Positions 38,548-52,164 of a stretch of 64,000 nucleotides of DNA are shown here, piece by piece (position 1 is the first letter of the stretch; each line of letters starts with the position of its first letter). Position numbers and translations under genes: made by a program. The notes beneath the pieces are model-generated. The model was not told the origin of the DNA. It did no database searches and saw only the letters and a list, made by a program, of their open reading frames with translations. The stretch is from contig NZ_CP082918.1 of the NCBI RefSeq assembly GCF_019931755.1, positions 1,778,001 through 1,842,000 of the forward strand, in the 5' to 3' direction. The stretch comes from Sutcliffiella horikoshii. GTDB lineage: Bacteria > Bacillota > Bacilli > Bacillales > Bacillaceae_I.

Positions 38548-38573
38548 ATGGGGAAAAACGGGAGGTAAACTTT

Positions 38574-39893
38574 ATGAGAGAGAAACCAGTTTTAGACATA
38601 CACGAAGTACCAAGTAAACCAAAGTGGTTGATTTTGAGCCTGCAACACTTATTCGCCATGTTCGGCGCAACCATCCTCGTTCCGCTATTGGTAGGATTAA
38701 GTCCAGCAGTAGCATTAGTATCAAGCGGACTCGGGACACTCGCATACCTGCTCATTACCAAAGGTCAAATACCAGCATACCTTGGATCATCCTTTGCCTT
38801 CATCGTACCAATCGTTTTGGCTACTGAAATAGGGGGGCCTGGGGCTGCGATGATCGGAAGTTTTATGGCAGGACTAGCATACGGAATCGTTGCATTGTTA
38901 ATCAAACAACTTGGCCATCAATGGATCATGAAACTCTTGCCGCCTGTGGTTGTAGGACCAATCATCATCGTTATCGGTTTAGGGTTGGCTGGAGTTGCAG
39001 TGGATATGGCCATGTACGAAAACCCGGGAGCACCGGAAGCGGAATTAATATACAGTGTGAAGCACTTCCTGGTTGCGATGGCCACTTTAGCCATCACCAT
39101 CGGAGCAATCATCTTTTTAAAAGGGGTCTTCAGCCTGATCCCGATCCTGATCGGAATAGTTTCCGGATACTTGATTGCCTATTTTACAGGCCTGGTAGAC
39201 TTAACCCCTGTCAAGGAAGCAAGCTGGATTCAAGTACCAGATTTCATCATTCCATTTGTCAGCTACACACCAAGCTTTAATGCATCCATCTTCTTCATCA
39301 TGGTGCCGGTGGCTATCGTAACCTTGTCAGAGCATATCGGACATCAGATGGTGCTAAGTAAAGTTGTAGGAAGACCTTTTATCCAAAAACCGGGACTTCA
39401 CCGCTCCATCCTTGGTGACGGAGTAGCTACGATGCTTGCATCACTACTAGGAGGACCTCCAAATACAACATACGGGGAAAACATCGGCGTACTTGCGATA
39501 ACAAGAGTGTTCAGTGTGTTTGTAATCGGAGGTGCGGCAGTGATCGCCATCACATTCGGATTCGTCGGTAAAATCGCTGCATTGATTAGCACGGTACCAA
39601 GTGCCGTCATGGGGGGAGTAAGCATCCTGCTTTTCGGAATCATTGCATCAAGCGGATTAAGAATGCTGATTGATAACAAAGTAGACTTTAATATCAAAAG
39701 AAACTTGATCATCGCAGCTGTTATTACGGTCATCGGAATCGGTGGAGCGTTCATCAAGGTTGACAGTTTCCAAATCCCTGCGATGGCAATGGCCGCTATT
39801 ATCGGAGTCGTCTTAAACCTTGTCTTGCCGCAGGATGAACAAGAAAAAACAGAACAAAAAAAATACGAAGAAAAACAAAATACAGTAGCTTAA
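38574..39893 (+). CDS. pyrP: Uracil permease PyrP
   Basis: 439 residues with about 12-14 membrane helices, nucleobase-cation symporter family 2 (UraA/PyrP). Signatures: LSLQHLFAMFGATILVP near the N-terminus, HIGHQMVLSKVVG and PNTTYGENIGVLAITRV in the transport core. Imports uracil by proton symport. GGGAGGTAAAC ribosome site after attenuator 2. Confidence 0.95.
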   Translation: MREKPVLDIHEVPSKPKWLILSLQHLFAMFGATILVPLLVGLSPAVALVSSGLGTLAYLLITKGQIPAYLGSSFAFIVPIVLATEIGGPGAAMIGSFMAGLAYGIVALLIKQLGHQWIMKLLPPVVVGPIIIVIGLGLAGVAVDMAMYENPGAPEAELIYSVKHFLVAMATLAITIGAIIFLKGVFSLIPILIGIVSGYLIAYFTGLVDLTPVKEASWIQVPDFIIPFVSYTPSFNASIFFIMVPVAIVTLSEHIGHQMVLSKVVGRPFIQKPGLHRSILGDGVATMLASLLGGPPNTTYGENIGVLAITRVFSVFVIGGAAVIAITFGFVGKIAALISTVPSAVMGGVSILLFGIIASSGLRMLIDNKVDFNIKRNLIIAAVITVIGIGGAFIKVDSFQIPAMAMAAIIGVVLNLVLPQDEQEKTEQKKYEEKQNTVA

Positions 39894-40034
39894 CCTTTTA
39901 AGAGAAGTCCAGAGAGGCTGAGAAGGGTGCAAGGCGAACACTTAGTGAACAAGGAAGATTCTGCAGTAGTATCCTCTTGTTTACCTAAGTATGAGCAAAA
40001 CACCCTTCCGGCAAAATGGATAGGGTGTTTTTTT
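39893..40034 (+). promoter_or_regulatory. PyrR-dependent attenuator 3 (pyrP-pyrB)
   Basis: Binding loop ACCTTTT…AAGTCCAGAGAGGCTGAG-AAGGGT (39893-39928) and terminator AAAACACCC…GGGTGTTTTTTT (39997-40034), ending 21 bases before pyrB. Confidence 0.92.
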
Positions 40035-40054
40035 ATGAAATGGGAGGGATGGAA

Positions 40055-40981
40055 ATGAGACACTTACGAACGATGAGTGACTTGGCAAACGAGGAGATTA
40101 TGGCACTGATTGAAGAAGCAATAGAATTTCAACAAGGAAAACAATGGACACCAGAAAAACAGACTTTTGTTGCCAACCTCTTCTACGAATCAAGTACAAG
40201 AACAAAATGCAGCTTTGAAGTGGCAGAAAGAAGGCTAGGTCTTCAAGTACTGCCATTTGAAGTCAGCACATCAAGCGTCAACAAAGGTGAAAGCTTGTAC
40301 GATACAGCTAAAACTCTAGAGTCCCTCGGTGTAAGTGCACTTGTCATCCGACATCCTGAAGAGGAATATTTCAACCAGTTACATACAATCGGGGCAGCGA
40401 TCATCAACGGAGGCGATGGTTGTGGCAATCATCCAACCCAATCGTTATTGGACCTGATGACAATTTTCCAAGAGTTTGAGCACTTTGGAAAATTAAAGAT
40501 AACCATAATTGGCGATATCCGACATAGCCGGGTGGCAAGGTCTAACGCAGAAGTACTGGAGCGACTGGGTGCAAAGGTAAGATTTGTCGCACCTGATGAA
40601 TGGAAGGATAACAGTTACCCAAAAGAGGCTTACATCACGATGGAAGACGCGATACAAACAAGTGATGTAGTGATGCTTCTGAGAATTCAGCATGAAAGGC
40701 ATCACAGCGGCAAGACAGGATTGGATGCCTACCACCAAGAGTACGGTATGACAATCCAACGAGAAAAAGAAATGAAGCCGAACAGTATCATCATGCACCC
40801 GGCACCGATCAACCGTGGGGTGGAAATCGCTTCAGAGCTTGTGGAATGCGAGCGCTCAAGAATTTTCAAACAGATGGAAAACGGCTTATACATGAGAATG
40901 GCTGTACTGAAAAGAGCACTAACAAACAATGAAGGAGGAAAAGAGCATGACAACATTATTAAAGAATGGGAAATGGCTTAA
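40055..40981 (+). CDS. pyrB: Aspartate carbamoyltransferase catalytic subunit PyrB
   Basis: 308 residues. Carbamoyl-phosphate site [12 protein letters not shown] (about 43-54), [12 protein letters not shown] and [11 protein letters not shown] signatures. Condenses carbamoyl phosphate and aspartate. The ATG at 40055 follows GGGAGGG; the ATG at 40016 lies in the terminator. No regulatory subunit gene is present, as expected in bacilli. Confidence 0.96.
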   Translation: MRHLRTMSDLANEEIMALIEEAIEFQQGKQWTPEKQTFVANLFYESSTRTKCSFEVAERRLGLQVLPFEVSTSSVNKGESLYDTAKTLESLGVSALVIRHPEEEYFNQLHTIGAAIINGGDGCGNHPTQSLLDLMTIFQEFEHFGKLKITIIGDIRHSRVARSNAEVLERLGAKVRFVAPDEWKDNSYPKEAYITMEDAIQTSDVVMLLRIQHERHHSGKTGLDAYHQEYGMTIQREKEMKPNSIIMHPAPINRGVEIASELVECERSRIFKQMENGLYMRMAVLKRALTNNEGGKEHDNIIKEWEMA

Positions 40982-42236
40982 TTCTGAAGGTGAAATGGAA
41001 AAGGTGGATATCCTGATTGAGGGTAAGAACATCAAAAGAATCGCCTCCAACATTGATGATAAAGGAATAGAGGAAGTAATCGATCTTGAAGGGAATCTTG
41101 TATCCGCAGGATTCATCGATGTACATGTACACCTAAGGGAACCTGGCGGGGAAAAGAAAGAAACGATTGAAACAGGAACGATGGCTGCAGCAAAGGGAGG
41201 ATTCACCACCATCTGCGCCATGCCTAATACAAGGCCGACACCTGATACGAAAGAACAGCTAGATTGGCTGACTACTAGAATCGAAGAAACAGCAAGTGTT
41301 CGTGTCCTTCCATATGCTTGCATCACAACAAGGCAGCTAGGTCAGGAGCTTACCAATTTTGCCGAGTTAAAAAAAGCGGGTGCATTCGCGTTTACAGACG
41401 ACGGGGTTGGCGTGCAGGATGCCTCCAAAATGCTTGAAGCAATGAAACAAGCGGCGGCGCTTGATATGGCGATTGTTGCTCACTGTGAAGAAAATACACT
41501 GATAAACAAAGGAGCTGTCCATGAAGGGACGTTTTCCAAGGAACATGGTTTAAATGGAATTCCATCTGTATGTGAATCTGTTCATATCGCACGTGACATT
41601 TTGCTTGCGGAGGCTGCAGGCTGCCACTACCATGTCTGCCATATCAGTACAAAAGAATCCGTCAGGGTGGTAAGAGATGCAAAGCGAGCTGGAGTTAAGG
41701 TGACAGCCGAAGTCAGCCCACATCATCTTTTGTTATGTGAAGATGATATCCCGGGACTTGATCCGAATTTCAAAATGAACCCGCCATTAAGAGGAAAAGC
41801 AGACCAAGAAGCATTAATAGAGGGTTTGCTAGACGGAACCATTGATTTCATCGCGACAGATCATGCTCCGCATACAGCAGAGGAAAAAGCGGAAGGCATG
41901 GAAAAAGCACCATTTGGAATAGTAGGCCTGGAAACTGCCTTCCCATTACTCTATACAAACTTTGTAGAAACAGAGAAATTCACACTTAAACAATTATTAG
42001 ATTGGCTGACTGTTAAGCCAGCAGAAGTCTTTAAACTGGAAAGTGGAAAACTAAAAGAAGGAGCTATTGCAGACCTTACCATCATCGATTTGAATAGCTT
42101 ATCAACGGTCAATCCGGAGAGTTTCCTATCTAAAGGTAAAAACACTCCTTTCACAGGATGGGAATGCAAAGGATGGCCAGTAATGACAATAGTAGAAAGA
42201 AAACTAGTTTGGCAGAAAGGTAGTGTTCAAGTATGA
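40947..42236 (+). CDS. pyrC: Dihydroorotase PyrC
   Basis: 429 residues (428 in B. subtilis). Metal-binding HVHLREPGG near residue 60, and [10 protein letters not shown] near residue 304. Cyclises carbamoyl aspartate to dihydroorotate. GAAGGAGGA supports the ATG at 40947, which overlaps the pyrB end by 35 bases. Confidence 0.96.
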   Translation: MTTLLKNGKWLNSEGEMEKVDILIEGKNIKRIASNIDDKGIEEVIDLEGNLVSAGFIDVHVHLREPGGEKKETIETGTMAAAKGGFTTICAMPNTRPTPDTKEQLDWLTTRIEETASVRVLPYACITTRQLGQELTNFAELKKAGAFAFTDDGVGVQDASKMLEAMKQAAALDMAIVAHCEENTLINKGAVHEGTFSKEHGLNGIPSVCESVHIARDILLAEAAGCHYHVCHISTKESVRVVRDAKRAGVKVTAEVSPHHLLLCEDDIPGLDPNFKMNPPLRGKADQEALIEGLLDGTIDFIATDHAPHTAEEKAEGMEKAPFGIVGLETAFPLLYTNFVETEKFTLKQLLDWLTVKPAEVFKLESGKLKEGAIADLTIIDLNSLSTVNPESFLSKGKNTPFTGWECKGWPVMTIVERKLVWQKGSVQV

Positions 42237-43330
42237 ATCGACAACTAATTTTAGAAGACGGCACTTTCTTTGTAGGAAAGGCGTTTGGCAGCTTAAAGGA
42301 CTCTATTGGTGAAGTGGTTTTTAATACAGGAATGACAGGTTATCAAGAAATTTTATCAGATCCATCCTACTGCGGTCAGCTAGTTACTCTGACTTACCCT
42401 CTAGTTGGAAATTACGGAGTGAACAGAGATGACTTTGAATCCATACATCCTGCCATCCACGGTTTTATTGTAAAAGAGGTCAGTGATTATCCTTCAAACT
42501 TTCGAAATCAATGGACGCTGGATGAGTTTTTCAAAGCGAAAGACATTCCGGGAATAGCAGGTATTGATACGAGAAAACTGACAAGAATCATTCGTCAGCA
42601 TGGGACATTAAAAGGAGCTCTATGCGGACTTGATGTAGATCGCGAAGAAGTGATTCAACAATTGAAAACGACGACGCTTGCAACCAACCAGGTACATCAA
42701 GTGTCCACGAAGACAGCCTACCCTAGTCCGGGTCGCGGTTACCGAGTAGTTCTTGTGGACTTTGGAATGAAGCATGGTATTTTACGAGAATTGAACAAAC
42801 GCGGATGTGATGTGGTAGTGGTTCCTTACAACATCACTGCAGAAGAAATCATGCAGCTTAGCCCGGACGGTGTGATGCTGTCGAATGGCCCTGGAGATCC
42901 AAAAGACGTTCCAGAAGCCATCACGATGATTCAAGGTCTGCTCGGAAAAGTACCGGTATTCGGCATCTGCCTAGGACACCAGCTATTCGCCCTTGCATGC
43001 GGAGCGGACACCGAGAAAATGAAATTCGGCCATCGGGGTTCCAATCACCCGGTAAAAGATTTGAAAACTGGAAAAGTGGCATTAACATCCCAGAACCATG
43101 GCTACACCGTAACGGAAGAGTCATTAGGGAATACAAGTTTAGAAGTAACGCATATCGCCTTGAACGACGGTACGGTCGAAGGTGTCAAACATAAAGATTA
43201 TCCGGTATTCACGGTCCAATATCACCCAGAAGCAAGTCCAGGACCAGAAGATGCGAACTATTTATTCGATCAATTCATGGAACTTATCAAGGAAGCAAAA
43301 AAGGAGGAGCTTGTATGCCAAAACGTCTAG
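42233..43330 (+). CDS. carA: Carbamoyl-phosphate synthase small subunit (pyrimidine-specific)
   Basis: 365 residues. C-terminal class I glutamine amidotransferase with nucleophile Cys in [13 protein letters not shown] and the His/Glu pair in [12 protein letters not shown]. Supplies ammonia to CarB. Corresponds to PyrAA of B. subtilis. Overlaps pyrC by four bases and carB by 16. Confidence 0.95.
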   Translation: MNRQLILEDGTFFVGKAFGSLKDSIGEVVFNTGMTGYQEILSDPSYCGQLVTLTYPLVGNYGVNRDDFESIHPAIHGFIVKEVSDYPSNFRNQWTLDEFFKAKDIPGIAGIDTRKLTRIIRQHGTLKGALCGLDVDREEVIQQLKTTTLATNQVHQVSTKTAYPSPGRGYRVVLVDFGMKHGILRELNKRGCDVVVVPYNITAEEIMQLSPDGVMLSNGPGDPKDVPEAITMIQGLLGKVPVFGICLGHQLFALACGADTEKMKFGHRGSNHPVKDLKTGKVALTSQNHGYTVTEESLGNTSLEVTHIALNDGTVEGVKHKDYPVFTVQYHPEASPGPEDANYLFDQFMELIKEAKKEELVCQNV

Positions 43331-46300
43331 ACATCCAATCCATCTTAGTAATCGGGTCCGGTCCAATCGTGATCGGCCAGGCAGCAGAATTTGATTATGC
43401 AGGTACGCAAGCGTGTATTGCCCTTCGCGAAGAAGGATACCGCGTCATTCTAGTAAACTCCAATCCTGCAACCATCATGACAGATCAAGAGATGGCGGAC
43501 AAAGTATACATGGAGCCATTAACGGTAGAATTTGTGAGCAGAATCATTCGCAAAGAACGACCTGATGCCATCCTTCCTACCCTAGGCGGGCAGACAGGAT
43601 TGAATCTTGCTGTGGAATTGGCGGAAGCAGGCGTTCTGGAAGAGTGTAACGTTCAGATCCTTGGTACTAAGCTTTCTGCCATTCAAAAAGCAGAGGACCG
43701 CGACCTGTTCCGGACCTTAATGAATGAATTGGGAGAGCCGGTACCGCAAAGTGAAATCATCACAAATCTTGAAGAAGCTTATGAATTTGTAAATGAAGTA
43801 GGTTACCCGGTAATCGTTAGACCTGCTTATACGCTTGGCGGTACAGGTGGAGGAATTTGTTCCGACGAAGAAGAATTGATCGAAATTGTTACTAGCGGTT
43901 TGAAAAATAGCCCGGTAACACAATGCTTACTAGAAAAAAGTATCGCCGGGTTCAAGGAAATTGAATACGAAGTGATGCGTGACAGCAATGACAATGCAAT
44001 TGTGGTCTGCAACATGGAAAACATAGACCCGGTGGGAGTACATACAGGAGACTCCATCGTAGTGGCACCAAGTCAAACACTGAGCGACAGGGAATACCAA
44101 TTGTTGCGTAATGTATCCCTGAAAATCATCCGTGCCTTAGAGATTGAGGGTGGATGTAACGTACAGCTTGCGCTTGATCCACACAGTTTCAACTACTACA
44201 TTATTGAAGTAAACCCAAGGGTAAGCCGATCATCTGCACTTGCTTCTAAGGCAACAGGTTATCCAATCGCGAAGCTTGCAGCGAAAATCGCGGTAGGCTT
44301 GACCTTAGATGAAATGATGAACCCTGTTACAGGAAAAACGTATGCATGCTTTGAGCCGGCACTTGACTATATCGTAACAAAAATCCCTAGGTTCCCATTT
44401 GATAAGTTCGAATCCGCCAACCGCCGACTTGGCACTCAAATGAAAGCAACCGGGGAAGTAATGGCAATCGGAAGAACGTTTGAGGAATCACTTCTTAAAG
44501 CGGTCCGTTCCTTGGAATCCAATATCTCCTACCTCGAGCTTGAAGGAAGCGAAGGGTTCTCAGATGAACTAGTGGAAAAACGTATCAGAAAAGCTGGAGA
44601 TGAGAGGTTGTTCTATATCGCTGAAGCGATTAGAAGAGGAGTCACCATTCAGACCATCCATGACTGGTGCGAGATTGATCTGTTTTTCCTTCAAAAACTG
44701 CATAAAATTTTGGCGATGGAAGAGTTCATCACAAGCAACAATGGTTGCCTCTCCACGCTGATAGAAGCGAAAGAAATGGGCTTCAGTGACGAAACAATCG
44801 CCAAATTATGGTCTACAACCGAAAGAGACATCTATGAACTGCGTCTTCAAGAAACAATAGCACCTGTCTATAAAATGGTAGATACTTGCGCAGCTGAGTT
44901 TGAATCCAGCACCCCCTACTACTATGGAACGTATGAGGATGAGAACGAATCAGAAGTTACGGAAAAAGAAAGCATCGTCGTACTGGGTTCTGGTCCGATC
45001 CGAATCGGCCAAGGTGTTGAGTTCGACTATGCAACGGTCCATTCCGTTTGGGCAATAAAGGAAGCGGGTTATGAAGCAATTATCATCAACAACAATCCAG
45101 AAACAGTATCAACGGACTTTAGTATTTCTGACAAGCTTTATTTTGAACCATTAACGATTGAAGACGTCATGAATATCATCAATCTGGAAAAACCAAAAGG
45201 AGTTGTCGTGCAATTTGGCGGACAAACGGCAATCAACCTGGCAGCGGAATTAGAAGCAAGAGGAGTCAAGATTCTTGGTACTACCTTAGAAGATTTAGAT
45301 CGTGCGGAAAACCGCGATAAATTCGAACAAACATTGAACACCCTTGAAATTCCACAACCTAAAGGGAAAACAGCCATCTCTATCTCTGAGGCTATCGAAA
45401 TTGCCGAAGGAATTGGCTACCCGGTGCTTGTACGTCCATCCTATGTCCTGGGCGGTCGTGCGATGGAAATCGTCTATAAGTCTGACGAACTTTTACACTA
45501 CATGAAAAATGCGGTGAAAATCAACCCTGAACATCCTGTACTGATTGATAAATACATGACAGGTAAAGAAATTGAAGTGGATGCGATCTCAGATGGAAAA
45601 GATGTATTCATCCCTGGGATCATGGAGCATATCGAACGCGCAGGTGTTCACTCAGGTGACTCGATCGCGGTTTATCCTCCGCAAACATTGAGTGCGGCCA
45701 TCAAAGAGCAAATCATCGACTACACAACAAGGTTGGCGCAAGGCTTGAACATTATTGGACTACTGAACATTCAATTTGTCATCTACAAAGAGGAAGTTTA
45801 TGTAATCGAAGTAAACCCAAGATCAAGCCGTACTGTCCCATTCTTAAGCAAAATAACCCATGTGCCGATGGCCAAGGTAGCAACCAAGATCATCTTAGGT
45901 GAAACACTGGCATCACAAGGATATGGTTCAGGACTTCAGCCGGAAACAAAAGGAGTCTTTGTGAAGGTACCGGTATTCTCTTTTGCAAAACTGCGGAATG
46001 TCGATATCACGCTTGGTCCAGAGATGAAGTCTACCGGGGAAGTGATGGGGAAAGATATCACCCTGGAAAAAGCACTATATAAAGGCCTGGTTGCTTCTGG
46101 GATTTCCATAAAAACTTACGGCTCTGTGTTGTTCACCATTGCCGACAAGGATAAAGAAGAAGCACTTCAACTCGCGAAAAGGTTCCACCGTATCGGATAT
46201 AAACTTTTGGCAACAGCAGGAACTGCCGAGTTCTTTGGCGAGTCAGACATTCCGGTAACGGTTGTTAATAAAATCGGTGGAGAGTCACCGAACCTTATTG

Positions 46301-46529
46301 ATGTCATCAGAAAAGGGCAAGCACAATTTGTAATCAACACACTGACTAAAGGCAAACAGCCTGCACGTGACGGATTCAGAATCCGCCGCGAATCAGTGGA
46401 AAATGGGATCCCTTGCCTGACTTCACTTGATACAGCAAAAGCAATCCTGAGAGTACTAGAATCGATGACATTCTCTATCGAATCGATTGAAACCTTGGAA
46501 AGCACAGAAAAAGAGGCGGTGTACAGCTA

Positions 46530-46530
<1 letters not shown>
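43315..46530 (+). CDS. carB: Carbamoyl-phosphate synthase large subunit (pyrimidine-specific)
   Basis: 1071 residues with duplicated ATP-grasp halves (about 1-400 and 550-935), each with a GSGPIxIGQ-type start and a biotin-carboxylase-like core, and a C-terminal allosteric MGS-like domain (about 940-1071). Equivalent to PyrAB. AAGGAGGAG ribosome site. Confidence 0.97.
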
Positions 46531-48925
<2,395 letters not shown>

Positions 48926-48929
<4 letters not shown>

Positions 48930-49570
48930 ACAATATTATGAATAGAACAGTAGCAGAAGATTTACTAGAAATCAAAGCAGTGTTTTTTCAACCGAACGAT
49001 CCATTTACGTGGTCATCAGGAATAAAATCACCCATTTATTGTGACAACCGCTTAACTATTTCTTATCCTCGTGTCAGGAAGAACATCTCTGAATCTTTGT
49101 CCCGATTAATCGTTTCAAAATTCCCGGATGTGCAGGTGGTAGCAGGTACCGCAACTGCCGGCATCCCTCACGCCGCATTGGTGAGCAACGAACTGAACTT
49201 GCCGATGTGCTACGTTCGAAGCAAAGCAAAAGCGCATGGAAAAGGCAATCAGATTGAAGGAAGAGTGGAATCTGGCCAGAAGGTAGTTGTCGTGGAGGAT
49301 TTGATTTCGACAGGCGGAAGCGCCATCGCAGCAGTTGACGCACTAAGAGAAGCTGGATGCGAAGTGCTTGGTGTGGTCGCGATCTTTACATACGGTCTGG
49401 AAGTTGCAGATGATAATTTATCTAATTACGAGATCGAAGCTCATGCATTATGTGATTATCAGACTTTAATGGATGTGGCAATCGAGAAGGACTACATTGG
49501 AGAAGGTGACCGTAAGAAGCTTTCAAAGTGGGTGGAGAACCCGACAAGCGAGACTTGGATGGAGTTTTAA
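48926..49570 (+). CDS. pyrE: Orotate phosphoribosyltransferase PyrE
   Basis: 214 residues. PRPP loop [14 protein letters not shown] (about 114-127) and [17 protein letters not shown] signature. Forms orotidine monophosphate from orotate and PRPP. ATG at 48926 overlaps the pyrF stop (ATGA). Last gene of the pyr operon. Confidence 0.96.
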
Positions 49571-49585
49571 GGATTTTTTTGGGAG

Positions 49586-49621
49586 AATCCCTTGGACCTG
49601 TGGTGGTCTGGGGGGTTTTTT
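49586..49621 (+). terminator. Rho-independent terminator after pyrE
   Basis: ATCCCTTGGACC pairs with GGTCTGGGGGGT (G-T pairs and one mismatch) followed by six T. Confidence 0.75.
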
Positions 49622-49650
49622 GTGTTGGGTGTAGATTAGTGGACTAGTAA

Positions 49651-49810
49651 ATTACCTATTTTAAAAATTAGGTAGCTGAGGATGAGCCAAAATGTAGAAT
49701 ATGAGAGTTTAGTGGTAGAAGGAAGGTTGGGAAATGTACAAGCGAATCCGGGAAATGTAGAAGGTCGCATGGAAAGTGGTAGAAGGTTAAGGTTTAACAG
49801 TAGAAGGTGG
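49651..49810 (+). repeat. Non-coding duplicated block, copy A
   Basis: Opens with the palindrome TACCTATTTTAAAAATTAGG, then AATGTAGAATATGAGAGTTT, GGGAAATGTACAAGCG and repeated GTAGAAGG motifs. About 85-90 percent similar by eye to 49918-50073. Contains frequent stops in all frames; no gene seen. Confidence 0.75.
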
Positions 49811-49917
49811 ATTGTAGGGGGAGGTTTGACTTGGTGATAATGGAAATCCCAGTTGTCCCTAACGTGAGGTCCTGCTTCGTTACCAGAGGCTGAGTGGAGT
49901 CACCGATAGGGTGAAAG

Positions 49918-50073
49918 ATTACCTACTTTTAAAATTAGGTAGCTGAAAAAGAGCAAAAATGTAGAATATGAGAGTTTAGTTGTAGAAGGACGGTTGGGAA
50001 ATGTACAAGCGGATCCGGGAAATGTAGAAGGTCGCACTAAAAGTGGTAGAAGGTTCTGATTTAATGGTAGAAC
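49918..50073 (+). repeat. Non-coding duplicated block, copy B
   Basis: Second copy of the block at 49651, starting with TACCTACTTTTAAAATTAGG and sharing the AATGTAGAATATGAGAGTTT and GGGAAATGTAGAAGGTCG segments. The 107-bp spacer between copies is unrelated. It lies 90-130 bp upstream of the NERD gene. Confidence 0.75.
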
Positions 50074-50207
50074 CCCACATAGAACTCCAATCATATGATT
50101 AAAAAACATCCCCCAAAAAAATACAACAAAATTCCTCATTATAGAAGGAACCTCACCAATAAATGTCGAAATATGTTACCAAACTAAAAATAGAAAGGTG
50201 TGGAAAA

Positions 50208-51245
50208 TTGGTTAAACAAGGATATCGTCGTTCAATAATGCAGTGTAAGCTTGATGGCTTACATAGAAGGCTGTCACCTCAACATGAAAAATACCCTCAG
50301 ATTGAAAGTGAATTAGGCAAAAGACGTTCTGGGGATTTTGGAGAAAACTCCATAGATTATTATTTGTCGCAATTAAGTGGAATTCAAGATTGTATAGTAG
50401 TAAAAGGGGCGAGACTACTTCTCAATAAGCATCACTTCCAAATGGATACTCTTCTACTGTTCCCTTCATTTTTCATTCTCCTAGAAACCAAACACTTAAC
50501 AGGAACACTTCTTTTTGATCCTGATTACCAACAACTCATTCAGATTAAGAAGGAAGATATAAACCATGAAATTTCTAGGCAAGATCCAATCCTCCAAGTA
50601 AAAATGCAACATAATCAATTGAAGCGGTGGTTAGCCAACCACGATATAGAAGGGTACCCAGGTTATTGTTTTGTTGGTGTGACAAACCAAAACGCTATTG
50701 TAAAAGCTCTTTCCAACCCTACCCTAGTACAAGAATTCGTAGTTAGAAGCCCTGCCCTGACATTTAAAATCAACGACATTCTAGCCAAACAGCAGCATAC
50801 CTGCTCCACCATTCATTCCCCACAAGAAATATCCTTAATGATAACCAACTACCATGCTCCAATAAACGTAAATATCCTAAATGATTTTAATATAGAGTCG
50901 TCAGAGATATTGACAGGAGTTGCTTGCCCTGATTGCAACAAATTGGCAATGGAAAAACACCTAAGAAAATGGAGCTGCCTTTATTGTAAACAACATTCAA
51001 AGGATGCTCACATTCAAACCCTGATTGATTATTCTTTTTTGTTTGGCACATCCATTACAATCCGAGAAGTATGCAGGATCTTACATATAAATAATGTACG
51101 TAGTGCAAGAAGAATGATGAAAGAGTTATCTCTAAAACGACTCGGAACAACTTACAATTCAAGATACTGCCTAAAAAGCCTCCTAAATCAACAAAACGCA
51201 CCCCGAGATGAGGGTGCGTTTGTGAACTTCATACTATTAGATTAG
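50208..51245 (+). CDS. NERD-domain protein with C-terminal zinc ribbon
   Basis: 345 residues from a TTG start at 50208, seven bases after AAAGGTG; MVKQGYRRSI…LHRRLSPQH fits the usual NERD N-terminus, whereas the ATG at 50163 lacks a good ribosome site. NERD (nuclease-related) domain spans about 45-150: GDFGENSIDYYL, then FQMDTLLLFPSFFILLETKHLTG with the D…ExK nuclease-like core. C-terminally CPDC…CLYC forms a zinc ribbon, followed by a possible winged helix. Function unknown; DNA processing is inferred. Its last codons overlap the convergent gene and that gene's terminator. Confidence 0.8.
   Translation: MVKQGYRRSIMQCKLDGLHRRLSPQHEKYPQIESELGKRRSGDFGENSIDYYLSQLSGIQDCIVVKGARLLLNKHHFQMDTLLLFPSFFILLETKHLTGTLLFDPDYQQLIQIKKEDINHEISRQDPILQVKMQHNQLKRWLANHDIEGYPGYCFVGVTNQNAIVKALSNPTLVQEFVVRSPALTFKINDILAKQQHTCSTIHSPQEISLMITNYHAPINVNILNDFNIESSEILTGVACPDCNKLAMEKHLRKWSCLYCKQHSKDAHIQTLIDYSFLFGTSITIREVCRILHINNVRSARRMMKELSLKRLGTTYNSRYCLKSLLNQQNAPRDEGAFVNFILLD
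51193..51221 (-). terminator. Terminator of the lipoprotein gene, inside the NERD reading frame
   Basis: On the minus strand AACGCACCCTC…GGGGTGCGTTTTG forms a 9-bp stem followed by a T-rich end. It encodes part of the last 18 residues of the NERD protein on the other strand and may terminate both transcripts. Confidence 0.75.
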
Positions 51246-51995
51246 TTTTTCGATTTCGCTGTCTTTTTTAAGATCTTCTACAAGAGTTTGTAGTTTCTTT
51301 TGTGATTCTTCTTGTTCAAGTTGACCGCGAATTTGGTCTTCCACTTCCGCAAGTTCTGGGAATTGGTTTTCAGGAGCTTCTTCGCCTTCAGGAGCTTCTG
51401 CCTGTTGAGCTTCATTTTGTTCTTTTGCTTGGTTGTAGTATTCTTTTATCTGCTCGTCCGTTACTTTTGTTTCAGGGAATTCTTTTTCCATGTATTTTTG
51501 AAGTGCCAATTCTTCAGAGATTTGCGCCTTTAGAGTTTCCATTGTTAATGGGCTTGCTTCAAGTGCCTCTTCGAATTTTTCTTCGCTTTCGTAATTTGCT
51601 TTAATGTCCTTGATGTAATCCTCAATCTCTTTTTCGCTTGTTTTATAGCCTTTGCTTTCTACTTCTTGAGAAAGGATTTTTTGATCGATCAATGCGTTTA
51701 AAGTTTGGTCTTTCATTGCCTCAGCGTCGCCGCCTTGACCGAACTGCATCATCATCATTTGAGTTTGTTGAAGCATCTCATTATATTCCTGGCCTTTAAT
51801 TTCCTGTCCGTTGACTTTTGCCACAACTTTTTCAGGATCGACTTCTTCGACTTCAGGGGTTTGCTGTTCTTGTCCTTCTTGAGCTTCTTTGTTTTCATTA
51901 CCTTCTTTAGAAGCATTGTTTTCATCAGAACCGCAGGCAGCTAATAGAACAGCTGTTAACATTGCTACTAGAAAAATCGTCAATTTCTTTTTCAT
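51237..51995 (-). CDS. SurA-N-like lipoprotein (possible extracytoplasmic chaperone)
   Basis: 252 residues. Lipoprotein signal MKKKLTIFLVAMLTAVLLAAC with the lipobox LLAAC, so the mature protein is lipid-anchored outside the membrane. An acidic Glu/Gln linker (about 25-55) precedes a helical SurA/PrsA-type N-terminal domain (VVAKVNGQEIKGQEY…IDQKILSQEV). I see no parvulin PPIase domain, unlike PrsA. ATG at 51995 has GGAGGG upstream; the longer frame begins at 52049. Role in folding secreted proteins is inference. Confidence 0.82.
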   Translation of the reverse strand: MKKKLTIFLVAMLTAVLLAACGSDENNASKEGNENKEAQEGQEQQTPEVEEVDPEKVVAKVNGQEIKGQEYNEMLQQTQMMMMQFGQGGDAEAMKDQTLNALIDQKILSQEVESKGYKTSEKEIEDYIKDIKANYESEEKFEEALEASPLTMETLKAQISEELALQKYMEKEFPETKVTDEQIKEYYNQAKEQNEAQQAEAPEGEEAPENQFPELAEVEDQIRGQLEQEESQKKLQTLVEDLKKDSEIEKLI

Positions 51996-52131
51996 GTTGT
52001 TACCCTCCATTTGAAAAAAACATTTAAAACTATTTTTCCATTTAAACATGGTTTTTATGAGGAAGCAAATAATTACCCTTGTTTTTGTAAAAATAAACCT
52101 AAATTGTGATTATATTTAAACAATTCGATAT

Positions 52132-52161
52132 AAAAGCACCCGCTAACCAAGCAGGTGCTTT
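52132..52161 (-). terminator. Terminator after rqcH
   Basis: On the minus strand AAAGCACCTGC/GCGGGTGCTTTT stem with T-rich tail between rqcH and the lipoprotein gene. Confidence 0.75.
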
Positions 52162-52164
52162 CGT

